DNA of 64,000 nt, from the NCBI GenBank assembly GCA_025617745.1, contig CM046855.1, positions 14,849,880-14,913,879 of the forward strand, written 5' to 3'. Positions 1 through 12,445 of this stretch are shown here, piece by piece; positions within the stretch are counted from its first letter, which is position 1, and every line of letters begins with the position of its first letter. The notes beneath the pieces were generated by a model that did no database searches, was not told where the DNA came from, and saw only the letters and a program-made list of their open reading frames with translations. This stretch comes from Heliocidaris erythrogramma (Eukaryota > Echinodermata > Echinoidea > Camarodonta > Echinometridae). The position numbers and the translations under genes are program-made.

Positions 1-1121
1 TTCACAGAATTGAGAACAAGAGTGAAACTTCCTACAAACATGTTGTGACTAGCTACCAGGCTTCAAGTTTAGATTGATAATATTCTTGTATGGTGTTGCC
101 ATTGCCCATTGTGCAACCAAATAAATTCACAGGAATAACATTGTAGATGAAAGCCAGCAACAGTTTTGGTAAGCCCCCAAACTGTCATATTTATTTCACT
201 CTCATAGATAAATAGCAAGGTACTAACAGTTGTAAGCTAATGTCATTTTTTCTTTCTCTCTCTCTCTCTCTGTGAAAGAAAAAACGACAAACAAGTGAAA
301 AAAGAAAAAAAAAGGATTATGGCCAAGTTATAAATTCCCACATATGACCTGTATGTGTACAACCAACGGACAGCTATATGTGCACAAACTGTGGATACCT
401 ATATGGTATTGCTCTGCCACAAGCTTAGGCATCAACAGAGTGGGGTGATAGCTTAATTATTTTTAGATATTTACACTAAATTTCAAAGAAGATCATTGAC
501 CGATCATCAAAATATCCAGTATATTTATCTTTTGATGTTCATTAAACATTAAGATACAGCATTCAACTAGTTTCATTCTGATTTCCTGTTTGTCACCCGA
601 ACTAAACATCCTCATCAATATACTGTGCCAATACAATGTGCATACAAGTTAAGTTCACAGCTCTCAACAGAAGTAAGCTTTGAAGTTTGTTTACAACATT
701 GCAAATAGCTGAAACCTATTAGGCTCTAATTACAATGAAGAAACTCAATCTGACATATGTAATGAGCCATTTACCTTAGATCAAACTGTAGAATTTAATA
801 ATTGCTTAATGTAGCAGAGAAGTTTTGTGAACAAACAAAAGCTCTGTAAACTATTTGGGTTCGGTTTTTCATTAACCTCATTGCATTCATAATTTTTGCA
901 GAAGAAGTTAATTTTGTCATTTGGTTCTATTAATTTGCAAGGCCATAATTCAGTCTCCAAGTTTGTTTCTCTACACCTCCCAAAGCTACATAAGTTCTGT
1001 TTAGCATTGGCAAACATACAGTACATTTTATTATGACTACCAATAGGGTGCAAAAATGTAATATTTCCCCATTAAGATTTCAAATACAACTGTGTTTATA
1101 CTCATTATCATCTGGAAAATT
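1..1121. other. No gene seen
   Basis: AT-rich sequence with a (TC) tract at 252-271. It should hold further intron or 3' parts of the papilin-like gene, but no exon was recognised. Confidence 0.5.
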
Positions 1122-1358
1122 AAAAGGACCTGGGGTGGTATTCTGAGATTTATTGATTTTAGTGAAAAGATTTTATTTTTTTAATTGCAACATTTCATTG
1201 GTGTTTGCGCAGATGAATTTTGTGTACGCAGCCACTTTTGCGCAGTCATTAACCAATGATGTGTCATAAGTGTACATTTTGTTATGACAATTAAAATTAT
1301 TTCACTAAAATCAAGATAAAATAAATCTCAGAATACCACCCCTGGATCTTTTTTGACT
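1122..1358. mobile_element. Foldback miniature element (~235 bp)
   Basis: GGGGTGGTATTCTGAGATTT at 1132 is mirrored by AAATCTCAGAATACCACCCC near 1324-1343. Pairing continues inward through TTTTAGTGAAA and TTTTATT...TTAATTG. The target-site duplication is unclear. Confidence 0.75.
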
Positions 1359-4300
1359 GTGTTCTTATATCATTCACAGATGAATTGAACTCACTGCATT
1401 TGTAAGTGAACATTATAGCATGAAAGAGTAATGATCGTTGGTTGATACTGGGAAATGTTTTCATGACTGTAAGCGGCATCGAAATGTTTGAAGTATAACG
1501 AGGTGCAAAAGAATAAAAGGATTGGGCAACAGTGAAGAAATCACCAAACTCCAAAAGAAAGACTTGCGGCAAACAAGCAAACAAAAACAAACTTCTAATA
1601 CTTCTAATTTCATGCTCCGGTTCATTTCACTTCATACCAAGTGAGGACAAATTCCATAATCATATTACAAGTATATTCAAAGTAATCCTGCACACTTCAA
1701 ATGTAATCTATTCATGAAAATTCTTTTTGTATAAATCCCATCAATTCATATATCTTTTGAAGTTCAATTCTGTAAAGTAAAGAAACACAACATGCATAAT
1801 GTGAAACATTGATTTTTTTGCATTAGTTATCTCAAAAACATCTAGTATTATTCTGCAGTATCAAAATTCCTGTCAAATATCTGATTCATGGATATCATCT
1901 ACTTCTATAATCAGTTATGATCAATTCTGATTGCACAGTTAAAAGAAATAAGACTTTCATGCAATCCCTAAATACTACAACTACAACTAAATACTACCTT
2001 TAAACTTGCTTAGATGAGGAGTATAGCTGCAATACCAATGCAGCTACTTGTGACAGGGATAGAGTGCTATCACCAACAACACTAACAAAACAAGGAATCT
2101 ACAATACATTCAATCTATCATATTTGTGAACAATGATATTATCAGCTCATTTGACGTACATTAGGTATCTAATGAGGCATAGGCAAGGAAAACTATTCAC
2201 TGAGGAATCCCAAAGGCATTTTAGTATTCAAAACATCCCACATCTTCTGGAAATGTTTTATATAAGAGAATTTGAATGAAATTAATATCCCTGTAGGACA
2301 CTGTATTTGGAATTCCTTAAAGCTGAATAATTTGTATCTATATATTTCTTTTAAAATCTGGGATATTTGTTTTAATGTATATTTTTCTAAAGAAGAATTG
2401 TCTGTTACCAACTTATAGTATTTCCGGTGACTTTCATTACAACTTTGTAATCATAGTGATATAGAAAACTACTACTTTCCAGGATATACACAGGAAATGA
2501 ATAAATAGAGGAAAGCAGGAGGGAGAGGGGAGTGGTAGAGAGAGAGAGAAAGAGAGAGGGGTGGAAAGCAAAAGATACTGACAAGTCATTAAAAAGTAAG
2601 ACAAAGATGAAAGGACAAAATAAGAAAGTGGGATAAGGAAAGAGGTCTAGAAAGAACAAGCACAAAATTGAGGAAAATGAAAAATGATACAGAGAGGTAC
2701 AAAAGTTCAAAAGCAATTAGCATATATGATGTGCCCTGGCAGCTTTGGGTTTGAATGTTGCCATATCATGAGTAAGGATTGAGTCAGTAACACTTGCCTA
2801 GGACTTGCTACAGACCCAACCACAATATGAAAATCGTATAAATGAGAAAAGAAGAAAAAAATCTTGTCTGATGGAGAATGTCAGTTACAAGCAAGAACTA
2901 TTTTACGTCCACTTGACAACTGAATTCCAAACCTCACACTTCGCACAATTGGAGCCAGAAGGAGGTTAATCTTGAAGGTGTAAAATAAGAGGATTAAATC
3001 AATCCATCACTCACTTTGATCCAAAGGTAAAACTGGGTTGCTGTTCTAGAAAAGGGAATGAAGGGGAATATATTTAAGCTAGTTTATATACTCAAAAAGT
3101 AGTTGCAAGAACTTTTATCCTTTCACATAAGTTTTTTGTGACTTTTGTAAGTACAATTGATGATACAATAAATAAATCTATAAATCAAAGAACTACTTAC
3201 AACATGTGACTTATGTATTTACATATCATTATAATGATGTATATCCATAATACAGCTCTTTTAAGAAAAAAGATTTAATTTTCAGCTTGATCATAATTAA
3301 GCTCAACGAAACACAATAATCCCAACTGCCCTTGTTTGCAACAGTAAATTACATTAATTGTGCATATTCTGAAAATTAATATCCTTTTTCTTGAATTGTA
3401 ATACTACACAGATACAATGCACTATCATGAAATGTGATGGCACTGTCAATATAAATGTTGAATCTTCTAACAAGATTAGTGGCTCCCTTGTTGGAATCAT
3501 ACATGATACTTTCTTTCCAAAAATAAAAGGAGTTGGAAAACTGGTAAAGGGGTAGAATTGCTCTACTTTAACATGAATGTCAAGTTCCCTATATTACATA
3601 TTCCCAACCTGTGACATTAAATTTGTCATAGAAATGTAGGAAGAAGGTGTTTGAAATTCTAGACAGTAGTGGTATGTGAAAGTTCAAGAGTTGAGACAGA
3701 ATGTAGGTTATTCACTTCTTCGTCTCTATACCTTGATCTAGGTTTCCTGTGTATTTTGTGAAGTAAGCAATCATTTCACAAAGGTCCATCTAGTGATGGA
3801 ATAAGCCATGGTGAAAGTTACAATTTCATATTATTAGAACTTGAATCTATCTAGTGTGGGCCAAAATTCTGGTTTTTAAGATCAATGACAGCCTTTGATC
3901 TGCTTGCTACAATAATTGTTACATAAGAAATTATTCTCTTTAAAAATACTTGCTTGACTTGACAATCTAAACTCTGTAAACACTGACATTTGACAGTTAT
4001 ACTGTTATGTTTGAGTAGTAAAGCAAAGAGAGAGTCAGATTTGTGCACTACAAACTATAAATCTATCATTACTTTTATCATTTAGGCGAATCTGCTAACC
4101 TTTTAATAATTACTCTTCAATGTAACATAATTCTCATAGTCTGTTTTGGGAATTGACCAAAATGTTACCTCAATCAGATCCTAAAAGTGCATCGTTTTTA
4201 GTGAAACGGGATGAAGGTGAAAGCACTGTTCACCCAGTCAATGGCTCAGAGCATGGCTCTCCCTGAGACTGTGATGGAAGCTTGTATACAAGGATTTTAA

Positions 4301-4636
4301 TTCAAACCTCCAGGTGGTTTGTTTAAGGGTATCAGACAGAAAGAGGTAAATATTCCACTGAGATAATCTGCTTTTTCAATGTTTTCCCCACACGCATGCT
4401 TTTGAAGTATCCAGCTACACACCCCAGTCACACCAGCGAGACCAATACCAGACCGACAACAGACTGAACAAAATATTGTATTACCCTGAATGGAAAAAGA
4501 ATTGGTCTGTTTGGAGTCGGTGGTCAGTCGGTTTAGCAGTGTGACTCTACACCTTTTATAGAAAAGAAAGAACTTTGATACTATACCCGCACCAAAATAG
4601 AGGATGGTTGAGATATACACAGTGAGTCCTGCTTAC
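1359..4636. other. No gene seen
   Basis: AT-rich, with a purine-rich stretch at 2515-2660 that opens a low-complexity minus-strand ORF. A 107-codon minus frame at 4297-4620 has cysteines but no recognisable domain. Confidence 0.5.
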
Positions 4637-4692
4637 CCACAATGTGTGTATATGTTGTCCTTGATACAATCTAGGTCTTCAAAGTTTTCATT
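4637..4692 (-). CDS. Doubtful further exon candidate of the same gene
   Basis: A 56-bp open segment lies between a TTCTGAAAG acceptor with some upstream pyrimidines and a strong GG|GTAAGC donor (4631-4636). It starts in phase 0, which would follow the exon at 9008, and encodes NENFEDLDCIKDNIYTHC plus two bases. Papilins have GENF at the equivalent place and a T-x-C 18 residues on, and both are loosely matched. The usual V-x-D-G-T core is absent, so chance similarity is quite possible. It is listed only because strand, phase and donor fit. Confidence 0.15.
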
Positions 4693-4917
4693 CTTTCAGA
4701 AAATGAAACTTTTGTCCTGTCATTTCTCATGACTATACAATAACACGCCATCAAATTCTAATTATTATATAAATATATATATATATTATTATATATTTGT
4801 GAAGGTCTATATGGCGTAGGCATTTCAAAATTCACAAGCAAGTAAATCGAACTAAATCCTATTTCATAAATCAGTCTACTTTTCTTCCATATGATAGAAG
4901 AATACCTGCATTTGATG

Positions 4918-5073
4918 CAGGGACCGCGGAACTGGGGGGGCTGCAGCCCTCCCCCCCCCCACTTTTGTCAGTAAACACGTGCAAACGTATGGCAGTGCAA
5001 AAATGTGGTTATACACACCCCCCCCCCCCCACCATTAAGCCCCTCCACTTTCCAAGACGTTCCGCGGCCCCTG
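4918..5073. mobile_element. GC-rich inverted-terminal miniature element, copy 1
   Basis: CAGGGACCGCGGAAC is mirrored by GTTCCGCGGCCCCTG. Flanks TTGATGCA and GTGATGCA match 7 of 8 if the ends are set two bases inward. The interior holds two long C-runs and GTGCAAACGTATGGCAGTGC. Reversed copies lie at 47191-47306 and 50219-50332. Confidence 0.65.
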
Positions 5074-8000
5074 TGATGCATTACAAAGTTTAAGCAAAAA
5101 TTTTGATTACTCTTCCTAAGTTGTTTGTGAGGTTTTATTGACTAAACTGCTGATCATAAAATCAGTCAACTGAACTGCAAATTTATTCTTGAAAGGCATT
5201 GAAATATTTTTTACATTCAATCCTATTTTAAATCATTCTCAATATCCTTGACTTTTAGTCACACAATATTCATTCTCTAAACTAGAATATATAATTTTAC
5301 TGCCATGAATTATTTACAACTACAGACAGATAGAGTATGCTGATCACAACCCATATTAAGTTGATCTCTATCATTATCACAAAGAATAATCTTGACTGTC
5401 ATTAAAACTGCCATTAAAGCAGCATTACAATAATTTTAATATGATTTTTACAAAATTTTTCTCTGACTTTTTAACCACAATATTTAGTCTCTAACTTGCT
5501 GATCTGGAAGGTTATCATAAAAACTATTAACATGACAGGTTTTGGTTTTGATCTTAATTGAATTATGCAAATATACTGCATCTGAATAAAAGTGTGTAAT
5601 CTCATCTAAAAGGCTTCAGAAAAGGAAAAAAAGAAAAGCTTTTGCAGTTTCTAGTGGATAGTGTACTTTGCAAGGCTTACGGGTCTTTAATAATTGAAAG
5701 AGAAGCCATACAGCTGTGTGTCAGTTTATAGGTTTCTATTCATGCTGTGAAAACTTGTTTAGACCTTCTTCCTGTCAAAGGGTTTTGATGATTTCAGTGA
5801 AATAGTTTAAGTGAAATCTGTCTATTATAAGTTCTGAAAATTATGCAATAACTACTTACTGTACAATGTAATACACAGTGACTATCTGGCATGTACTTCT
5901 GTCAATTTATCTACATGTATATTTATGATTTATTCATTTTTAAGGAAATTTACCATGATGATTGGGATATCTTGGAGATACCACTACATGACTAACCCAA
6001 TCTTACTCCAGTATTTTCTTTTCCTCAGGTGTCAAATTGTGCGTGCCAATATGGTATCAAACTTGGAAAACAATTTTTAGCTTGAGGGGAGAGGAATGGT
6101 CATGCCAAGGTGTCCATTAAGCTGTCTGTGGTCTGATTTTGGACTGGAAAGCAACTGACCGAAGTGACTGACCAAAGAATTTGCAGAAAGTCATGTATCA
6201 CATTGATCTCTTGTCATGCATACACGAAAACCACATAAAATCACAGAATCCTGGCAAGAATAGAACTTATACAATAGAATATAATGTTAGACTGATTGGT
6301 CTGACCATTCATCATTTCAAAAATCAATAACTATAACACACTACACAAAAGAGACTCAATCACACTGACCATGACCTCAGGATGATGACCATGACCCTTA
6401 TATATGACCACAAACTTGACCATTTAGTTGATCTAAGAGATGGAAAATACCCCTCTAACAAGCAAAAATGCATGAAGTTATCTTCAAAAGTTTATTTTAG
6501 CAGCTTAGGTCTGCCACAATAAAAGGTCAGCATAATAAGTCAACTTCACAATCACAACAAGTTTAATGGATGTTTTTGTCCATTATATTTTTGTAATCTA
6601 TAATCAAAGAGGGTATATTTGGTTGACCCAATTACATGGGTGAGGGTAGCTTATTTTAGTCTAAGAAATGGGGGAATATATAATCTGGTATTGTGTGAAA
6701 GAAAAACTATTTCCAAAAACAGCTCTGGGAAAGGAAAGGGTTCTGGAATCGACCAAATAGGCCAATGGTCTTATCTTTTTTCTCAAATTCAAACATTTTG
6801 GCCATTATAACATATTTCATCAATACGTCATAAACACTACCCATGTACTGTTGTTCAACGAAGAAAACACATCAGCTCTAAATTTACAGGTCAATGTGAA
6901 CTACACTTTTTAATTTTCTTCTTATTTATCATTTTATCAATTCTTGTTGCTTAGAGTGTGACAAGAAATACTGTTTTATTCATAAGATATTCAATCTGCC
7001 ATCTCACAAACTTCCAACAAGACTCAACCAAATTTAGGGAGCAACATGGTGTGGAAAACTGGATTCTTGACTTTAATCAGTTGAAGATTAGAATACACTC
7101 ATGCAATAACTGGAACATTTGACGAGAGTCTGGTTTTGATTTCATAATTATTTTAAGTAATTCCCAAAGAGTAAAGAGTAATGGTTCATTTCAAACAAAT
7201 TAGTAATCAGAAGGCCCCCATGATCAGTGATGATGCTTTAAGATTACTGTGTAGCAAAAGGGAATGATTAATATAGAAAATATATTTTAGAAAATTAGAA
7301 AACATTATTGGAAACACATGAATTTTCTAATAAAGCAAATCACATCAATTAAATACGAAATAATTGTTAACAAGATAAAAGCAATATTCTCCAATTAGTC
7401 ACTCAATTTTAAACATCTTTATTCTTATGAATGCCTAGTTGCATCATTTTCAAGTAGTTAATCTTCTTTTATCTCCACAAATCATGATGGACAGGTCTGA
7501 TACTCAATAAGACAACACTAATAAGGATAGAGTGGAATTGGGTGAACTTTGAAAATGAAAAAGCCATATCTGAGAAAAAGCTTTATTTAAAAACTTATAA
7601 TTTTTCATTCATTGAGAATATGAAAATGAAACACTTATTTGTAATCATTTACTTCCAACAATGAAAATACCTATCACAATAAACAAATTTTTACAGCAGT
7701 CTGATAACTCATATGAGTCAACAGATATTGGTGTCATTAAATTCATTGTTGCCATCATGTCACAATATAAACCATCATAAAACACAAAGTGTTTGTTATC
7801 TATAGTCTGCACTTGATATTGAATTTTAAGTCACTACTTCCTGCAAAATAGATTAGATAAACTGTGAAAGGTACATAAAAACTTTGCATAAACTTGAAAA
7901 GTGTACACCCCACATTATCTCTTAAAAACCGAAAGATCTTCAATATTAACTTTTAGAAATGAATCTAGAGCCTCTCCCTCTCTTAGCTTAATTCTGATTC

Positions 8001-9007
8001 AAAATGTCTCGATTTATTATCCTTCTGGCTCAAAGTGAAATGAGATGGGCCCCTTCTGCATGAATATATATTCCTTTATATCCTCTATTCTATATGTTAC
8101 CATTAAAAGAAGAGAATGAAATATACAAATAAATATCTTCATGCTACCAGAATTAGGCTCATGTCTTTCTGGTTCTTTAGGTGAAAATGGCCACAGAATA
8201 TCATGTAAAGAGATCACTATTGATATAATACACTAAAGAGAAGTCTCTTTAACAACCATATGATTGACTCATAATTGTTATTATTATTTGTAATCTCTCT
8301 TATTGCTTTGGGAAATCCTGCAGATTATCAAAGGATATTTTAATGTCTAACATACCGTGAGAGGGTATTCTTTGTCACAATTGACTTGGTGGAAAAGTTA
8401 GGGGTTGTATTTTATTTGGCTACAAACTTCATGACTAATCTTTGTCTCTCTGTATGTGTTTCCTCCTTCATCCATCTTTTTCAAATATCTTTCCCCATTC
8501 CTCTTTCCACCTCTCTCCATCTCTCTCTCTCTCCCTCTTTCTCTCTCTCTTTCTCTCTCTCTCCTTTTTTCTGACATTCCCCTCCTTTCCATTTCCTTTC
8601 CATTTCCTTCTATCTCCTCTCCCTGCACTCCAATCCATCTACAAGCTCTATAAAAAAATCATATTACATTGAGCTTTACAGCTGTCTGCATCTTATTATT
8701 TGCAAGAACTTAAATAAGGGAAATATTTGAAAGAAATCAAATATTCATTTTTCTGTTTGTAATCATCATTGTGCATTATCTTGTTCTTCAGTACATCAGT
8801 AATGTATTACTGCTAACAATGTTTTGGTTAAAACTTGAATGAGGCTTGAATGGAAAAAAAATCTTGAATATTATTCCATTTGGAAAGTAGTCTGTTATTT
8901 TCAAGATAAACTGTGAGAACTCAAGAAATATGGGAACGGATACAAATGAAGTCAGTGAAAGTTCACAAAAAGGCATGTTTACACTGATAGAAGAAAAAGC
9001 GCCTTAC
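5074..9007. other. Probable intron; little recognisable content
   Basis: It is AT-rich throughout. It contains a cluster of TGACC half-sites (6366-6424) and a CT-rich block at 8500-8625 whose ORFs on both strands are low complexity. No further exon was recognised. Confidence 0.5.
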
Positions 9008-9042
9008 CTTTGGCAATGCATACAGGTTGGAAGGTGTTGTGA
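9008..9042 (-). CDS. Probable next exon of the papilin/ADAMTS-like gene, lacking two conserved cysteines
   Basis: A 35-bp exon fits between an ATGCAG acceptor (9043-9048) and a strong GTAAGG donor (9002-9007). It starts in phase 1, as required by the exon at 11239, and ends in phase 0. Joined to that exon it reads WVPYEGVTTPSNLYALPK. In papilin the same stretch has the same length and reads W-x-P-Y, seven residues, C-x-L-x-C, then x-P-K. The L, P and K are kept, but both cysteines of C-x-L-x-C are replaced, by serine and alanine. Support is the phase, the length and the good donor. Against it are the weak pyrimidine tract and the missing cysteines. It could be a decoy, with the true exon lying elsewhere. 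Confidence 0.4.
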
Positions 9043-9048
9043 CTGCAT

Positions 9049-11238
9049 CCATATTTAACAAAAATCACAAAGAGACTTAAGCCTTAAGTTCTGAAACTAA
9101 AATGCACATGTTTCTAACTTGAAACAGGCATGCAAAAGATCATTACAGTATTAGTAGTTCGCAAACATCTTACCCTATCCGACATATTTCAATTTAAAAT
9201 GGGTTCAGATTAAAACTCATTAAAATACAAATTTTTTTGGAGGCTGCACAAATCATATTTGTCACAAAGAATCTATAATGGCAATCCATCTTTGGCCGGA
9301 ACATTTGGACACTTTTGATTTCCTGTTAGGATGAGGGGGAAATAGGTTGGATTCCCACATGAAATTAAATATTTCCTGAACATCTACTGAACACCATAAC
9401 CCTAATAGGGTAAATTATCATGCTTTCAGGTGTACAGGTGGTTGAAGCATCTCTATCTTTCTCGAAATTCAGTACTGACCATGGATGCTTAAAGAAATAT
9501 CAAGAAAATATAAAAGAAATATCAAGAAAATATAAAAGAAATATCAAGAAAATATAAAAGAAAGTCTCTTAGTTATGAAAGGAAGGTTATCTGTAAGATA
9601 AGTGTGTGTATGCAAACTTTAACAAAATAATTTAATAAGGAGACAATTTATTCCTCATAGAATATGCCTGTCATGAAGCAGCGGGCTACATTTTTTTGTG
9701 TCTGTCATTTTTTTTAGAAGATTAAAAAAAAATCATCAGCATGACTTACCACTTAACTGGCCATGTATCAAAATAAACGAAATTCTTGTCTTAATTTTGA
9801 CATGTAGGCTAGGGTGGGAAAAAGTCACCGTCCATAGCATTACCCAAAATAATAATAAATCATAGCAACTTATCACTAGTCATGTAGAAGAACTGTCTAT
9901 ATACTTAACAGGTGTAATCAACCAAGGGTGGCTGGGCAGACTGAAAGGAATGATAGAAGGGACACACAAAAGAGGAAGAATGAATGTAAAGCAAAAGGAT
10001 AAATCAAAGAGAAATCATACAAGATGCACAATGGAGGGTAACAAAAATAAAAGACGTGAGAATATTTACAATTCAAAGCTTTAAAAAGGAGTCAAATGTT
10101 CCATAACAGTGACAGGTATGAATCTACATGGTGAGTCATTCTCAATCAACCAAATCCTCTCTCTACATCTGATTTTGTCAAAGAAGGAATGAATAAAAAT
10201 GCCAAACAAAAAAGGCAAAGGAATAGTTGCATTAGGAGGTTATTTTCCAAGGGAGTGATATTGTCTGGGGTTTGCCGGCCTGCCACTGTCAGAGAAACTT
10301 GTATTAATATGTTAATAGCATTACAAACATTCAACCTTTAAGTATGCTATAACAACAGAGAGCCTAAAAGGGAAAAGCAGTGGAAGAACATAATTTGCCA
10401 AGATAAATACAGCTCCAACTAGTCTGTACGAGTACTCGCTAGAGGGCACTGCCTTTCTTAACCATATCTATATTCTGTCCCATAACCAAGGAAACTTCTT
10501 TAGTGAATTCAAGGAGTTAATTTTGTCCCAAGGGAATGATGAATGATCATCTTCATACATGATAGTATATATTACAGGAACTCCAGGTGAATGACTTCTA
10601 ATTGAGGAATTTGAAGTTTGCTTCCTGTGATGATATGACTAATATCTGTAGGTTTTAAAAGGGATATTACCCCAGAAAATAATGATGGATTACAAAAGAA
10701 AACAATCTGGAGAATCCAAGTAAAACAATTATGGAGTATGCTAAAATATCAGGAATGTTAAAAAGATATGAGGATATGTGCAAATATTTTTCGTTCATAT
10801 TCATGGGTATAGATGTGAGCCCTTTCTCATTACAAGAAGCCATGTAATCCAACTTTAGGTGCAGGCCTATATGCAGCATGTGCCAGTGGCCCACTGAGCC
10901 ACTCATCAAGGGTTGTGCTATCACAATCCATCCTTGTGATGATAACAGGGAAAACTGTATCTGCTCACTTATTACATTTAGAGATGTGACGAAAGGACAC
11001 TGATTAAACAGGTCCATCCTCTTTGAAGCAAAGCCCAAAGCTTTGGCAAAAGAAGCCAAGGAACATTTTTCTGCAGAACAAAAACTTTATAAAATTTGCC
11101 TCCTACATTACTTTTATCACATCCCCTGGTGACATGCATTTAAAGAGGCTTCCTTGATGGAAGTCATTTACCTCAAAGAGACACCCCCATGGCTATTCTA
11201 GTCTTTAGGGTCTAAATATTATTTTACAGAGAACTTAC
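9049..11238. other. Probable intron 3 of the papilin-like gene
   Basis: It contains the 22-bp tandem repeat at 9493. A 130-codon minus ORF (10667-11059) lacks an ATG at its start and any familiar motif, and is left uncalled. Confidence 0.5.
9493..9562 (+). repeat. 22-bp tandem repeat, ~3.2 copies
   Basis: AGAAATATCAAGAAAATATA starts at 9493, 9515 and 9537 without visible differences. Confidence 0.95.
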
Positions 11239-11393
11239 CTCCTTCATATGGCACCCAATTGAAGAGTCTTCCTTCGTAGAGGACATCGTTGAAGGAAGCA
11301 CACTGTTCAAGTCTGAAGTCTACTGCTCCCTCAGGACAGTCCTGGATCTGACATGACCGATAGTTCCTCTGGGGACCAATACATCTTCCAGGC
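11239..11393 (-). CDS. Exon encoding the end of the TSP1 repeat and start of the ADAMTS-type cysteine-rich region
   Basis: The 155-bp exon follows a TACAG acceptor (11394-11398) behind a pyrimidine tract. It starts in phase 2 and ends in phase 1 at a strong GTAAGT donor (11233-11238). It encodes PGRCIGPQRNYRSCQIQDCP, which completes the thrombospondin repeat. It continues with EGAVDFRLEQCASFND and VLYEGRLFNWVPYEG, which matches the DFR-x-x-QC ... Y-x-W-x-P-Y signature at the start of the cysteine-rich region shared by ADAMTS proteases, ADAMTS-like proteins and papilin. The CIGP...YRSC...CP spacing is closest to papilin and ADAMTSL6-type sequences. Such proteins are secreted and bind extracellular matrix. 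The exact subfamily cannot be settled without a tree. Confidence 0.93.
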
Positions 11394-11642
11394 CTGTACA
11401 TAACAAAAGAGAGCAGCTCAGATAGAAATATAGATTCACTGACTGCATGTTGGCTGATTTAGATTGACTTATTTGAATAGTAGTTTGAACGATTTATCAA
11501 TTTCATTTTCTCAAACCACTTTTAAAGAAAGAAGACCAATAGTGCTAAGATTGAGTGAGAAAGATATCTGAGTGGTAAGCACTTTGCCAGTGCAAGAATC
11601 TTGAGTTTAAGATATTTTAATAAAAATAATGATAATAATAAT

Positions 11643-12310
11643 AACTAGAAAGGCCGTCAAAGGCGGCAGACCCACGCCTTAGCGGCGCTACAGAGTAATT
11701 GCATTCTTTCCCTAATCGATTCTTTCCTGTCACTATATTTTATATTTTTCTCCTTTTTTTATCGCAATAAAAACTTCCAGATTTGGCATAATCTACTATT
11801 TAATACATGCATGTAAAATATTATGGTTACTTATTGTTATGTAATTTGGCACAATGATACTGCATGTGAATATATTTGTTTGTGTATTTTAACTTGATTA
11901 TTGTGAAAAATGTTATTTTGAAAAAGGAAGTAATAAAATATTCTTAAAAACAAAAAAAAATATCCGAACTGAAGTTCCTATAACCGATCATCACCAAAAT
12001 ACAATCGATTCTTTTCTTAATCAATTCTTTCCTGTCACTATCTGAACTGAAGTTTGGGTCAAAATTTCAAGATCACACAGAATTTGCAGGGGTCAACCGA
12101 TCATCACCAAAATCTAATCGATTCTTTCCTGTCACTATCCGAACATTCCCTGAAAATTTGGTGCAAATCCGTTCACCCGTTCTCTAGTTATCTTGTACAC
12201 AAACAAACAAACAAACAAACACACAAACAAACAAACAAACAAACAAACAAACAAACATACATACGGAGCCCTTTACATAACCCTGCCGATTTCAGCGTGG
12301 GTAATAATGG
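11643..12310 (+). mobile_element. Non-autonomous repeat element with internal repeats and a (CAAA)n block
   Basis: The motif AATCGATTCTTTCCTGTCAC recurs, with variants, at about 11703, 12020 and 12116, and ACCGATCATCACCAAAAT occurs twice. The end has TCCGTTCACCCGTTCTCTAG, then (CAAA)n at 12197-12256, then a short unique tail finishing GCGTGGGTAATAATGG. Internal repeats, a tetranucleotide block and a terminal tail resemble the Helitron-like element at 26667, but the ends differ. The 168-codon ORF here is a by-product of the CAAA block. Confidence 0.55.
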
Positions 12311-12329
12311 TGGCTTCTTATATAGTGTC

Positions 12330-12445
12330 CATGTCCATCACATCGTGATGCTCCTAGCGCTCCAACATTATTACCCCAGTCATAGCTTAGTGGCTAAATA
12401 TTGCGCTCTGGTATACTGGGTACCCATTTACACCTTGGCAGATAT
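12330..12445 (+). repeat. Short dispersed repeat with GGGTACCCATTTACACC
   Basis: GCTC..AACATTATTACCCC, TGGCTAAAT and CTGGTATACTGGGTACCCAT resemble the reverse complement of 19795-19890. The same ATGGGTACCCGG core occurs at 60959. It is probably a SINE fragment. Confidence 0.45.

Noticed and set aside
4297..4620. 107-codon minus-strand ORF and a plus-strand WSVWSRWS peptide opposite it
   Set aside because: WSVWSRWS looks like a TSP1 start, but no C-x-x-C-G follows and a stop comes seven codons later; the minus frame has no domain.
8398..8672. ORFs on both strands rich in Ser/Leu or Arg/Glu
   Set aside because: Low-complexity CT/GA tract.
10667..11059. 130-codon minus-strand ORF
   Set aside because: The apparent start is TTG, there are no splice sites that would make sense of it, and no recognisable motif; probably chance within intron 3.
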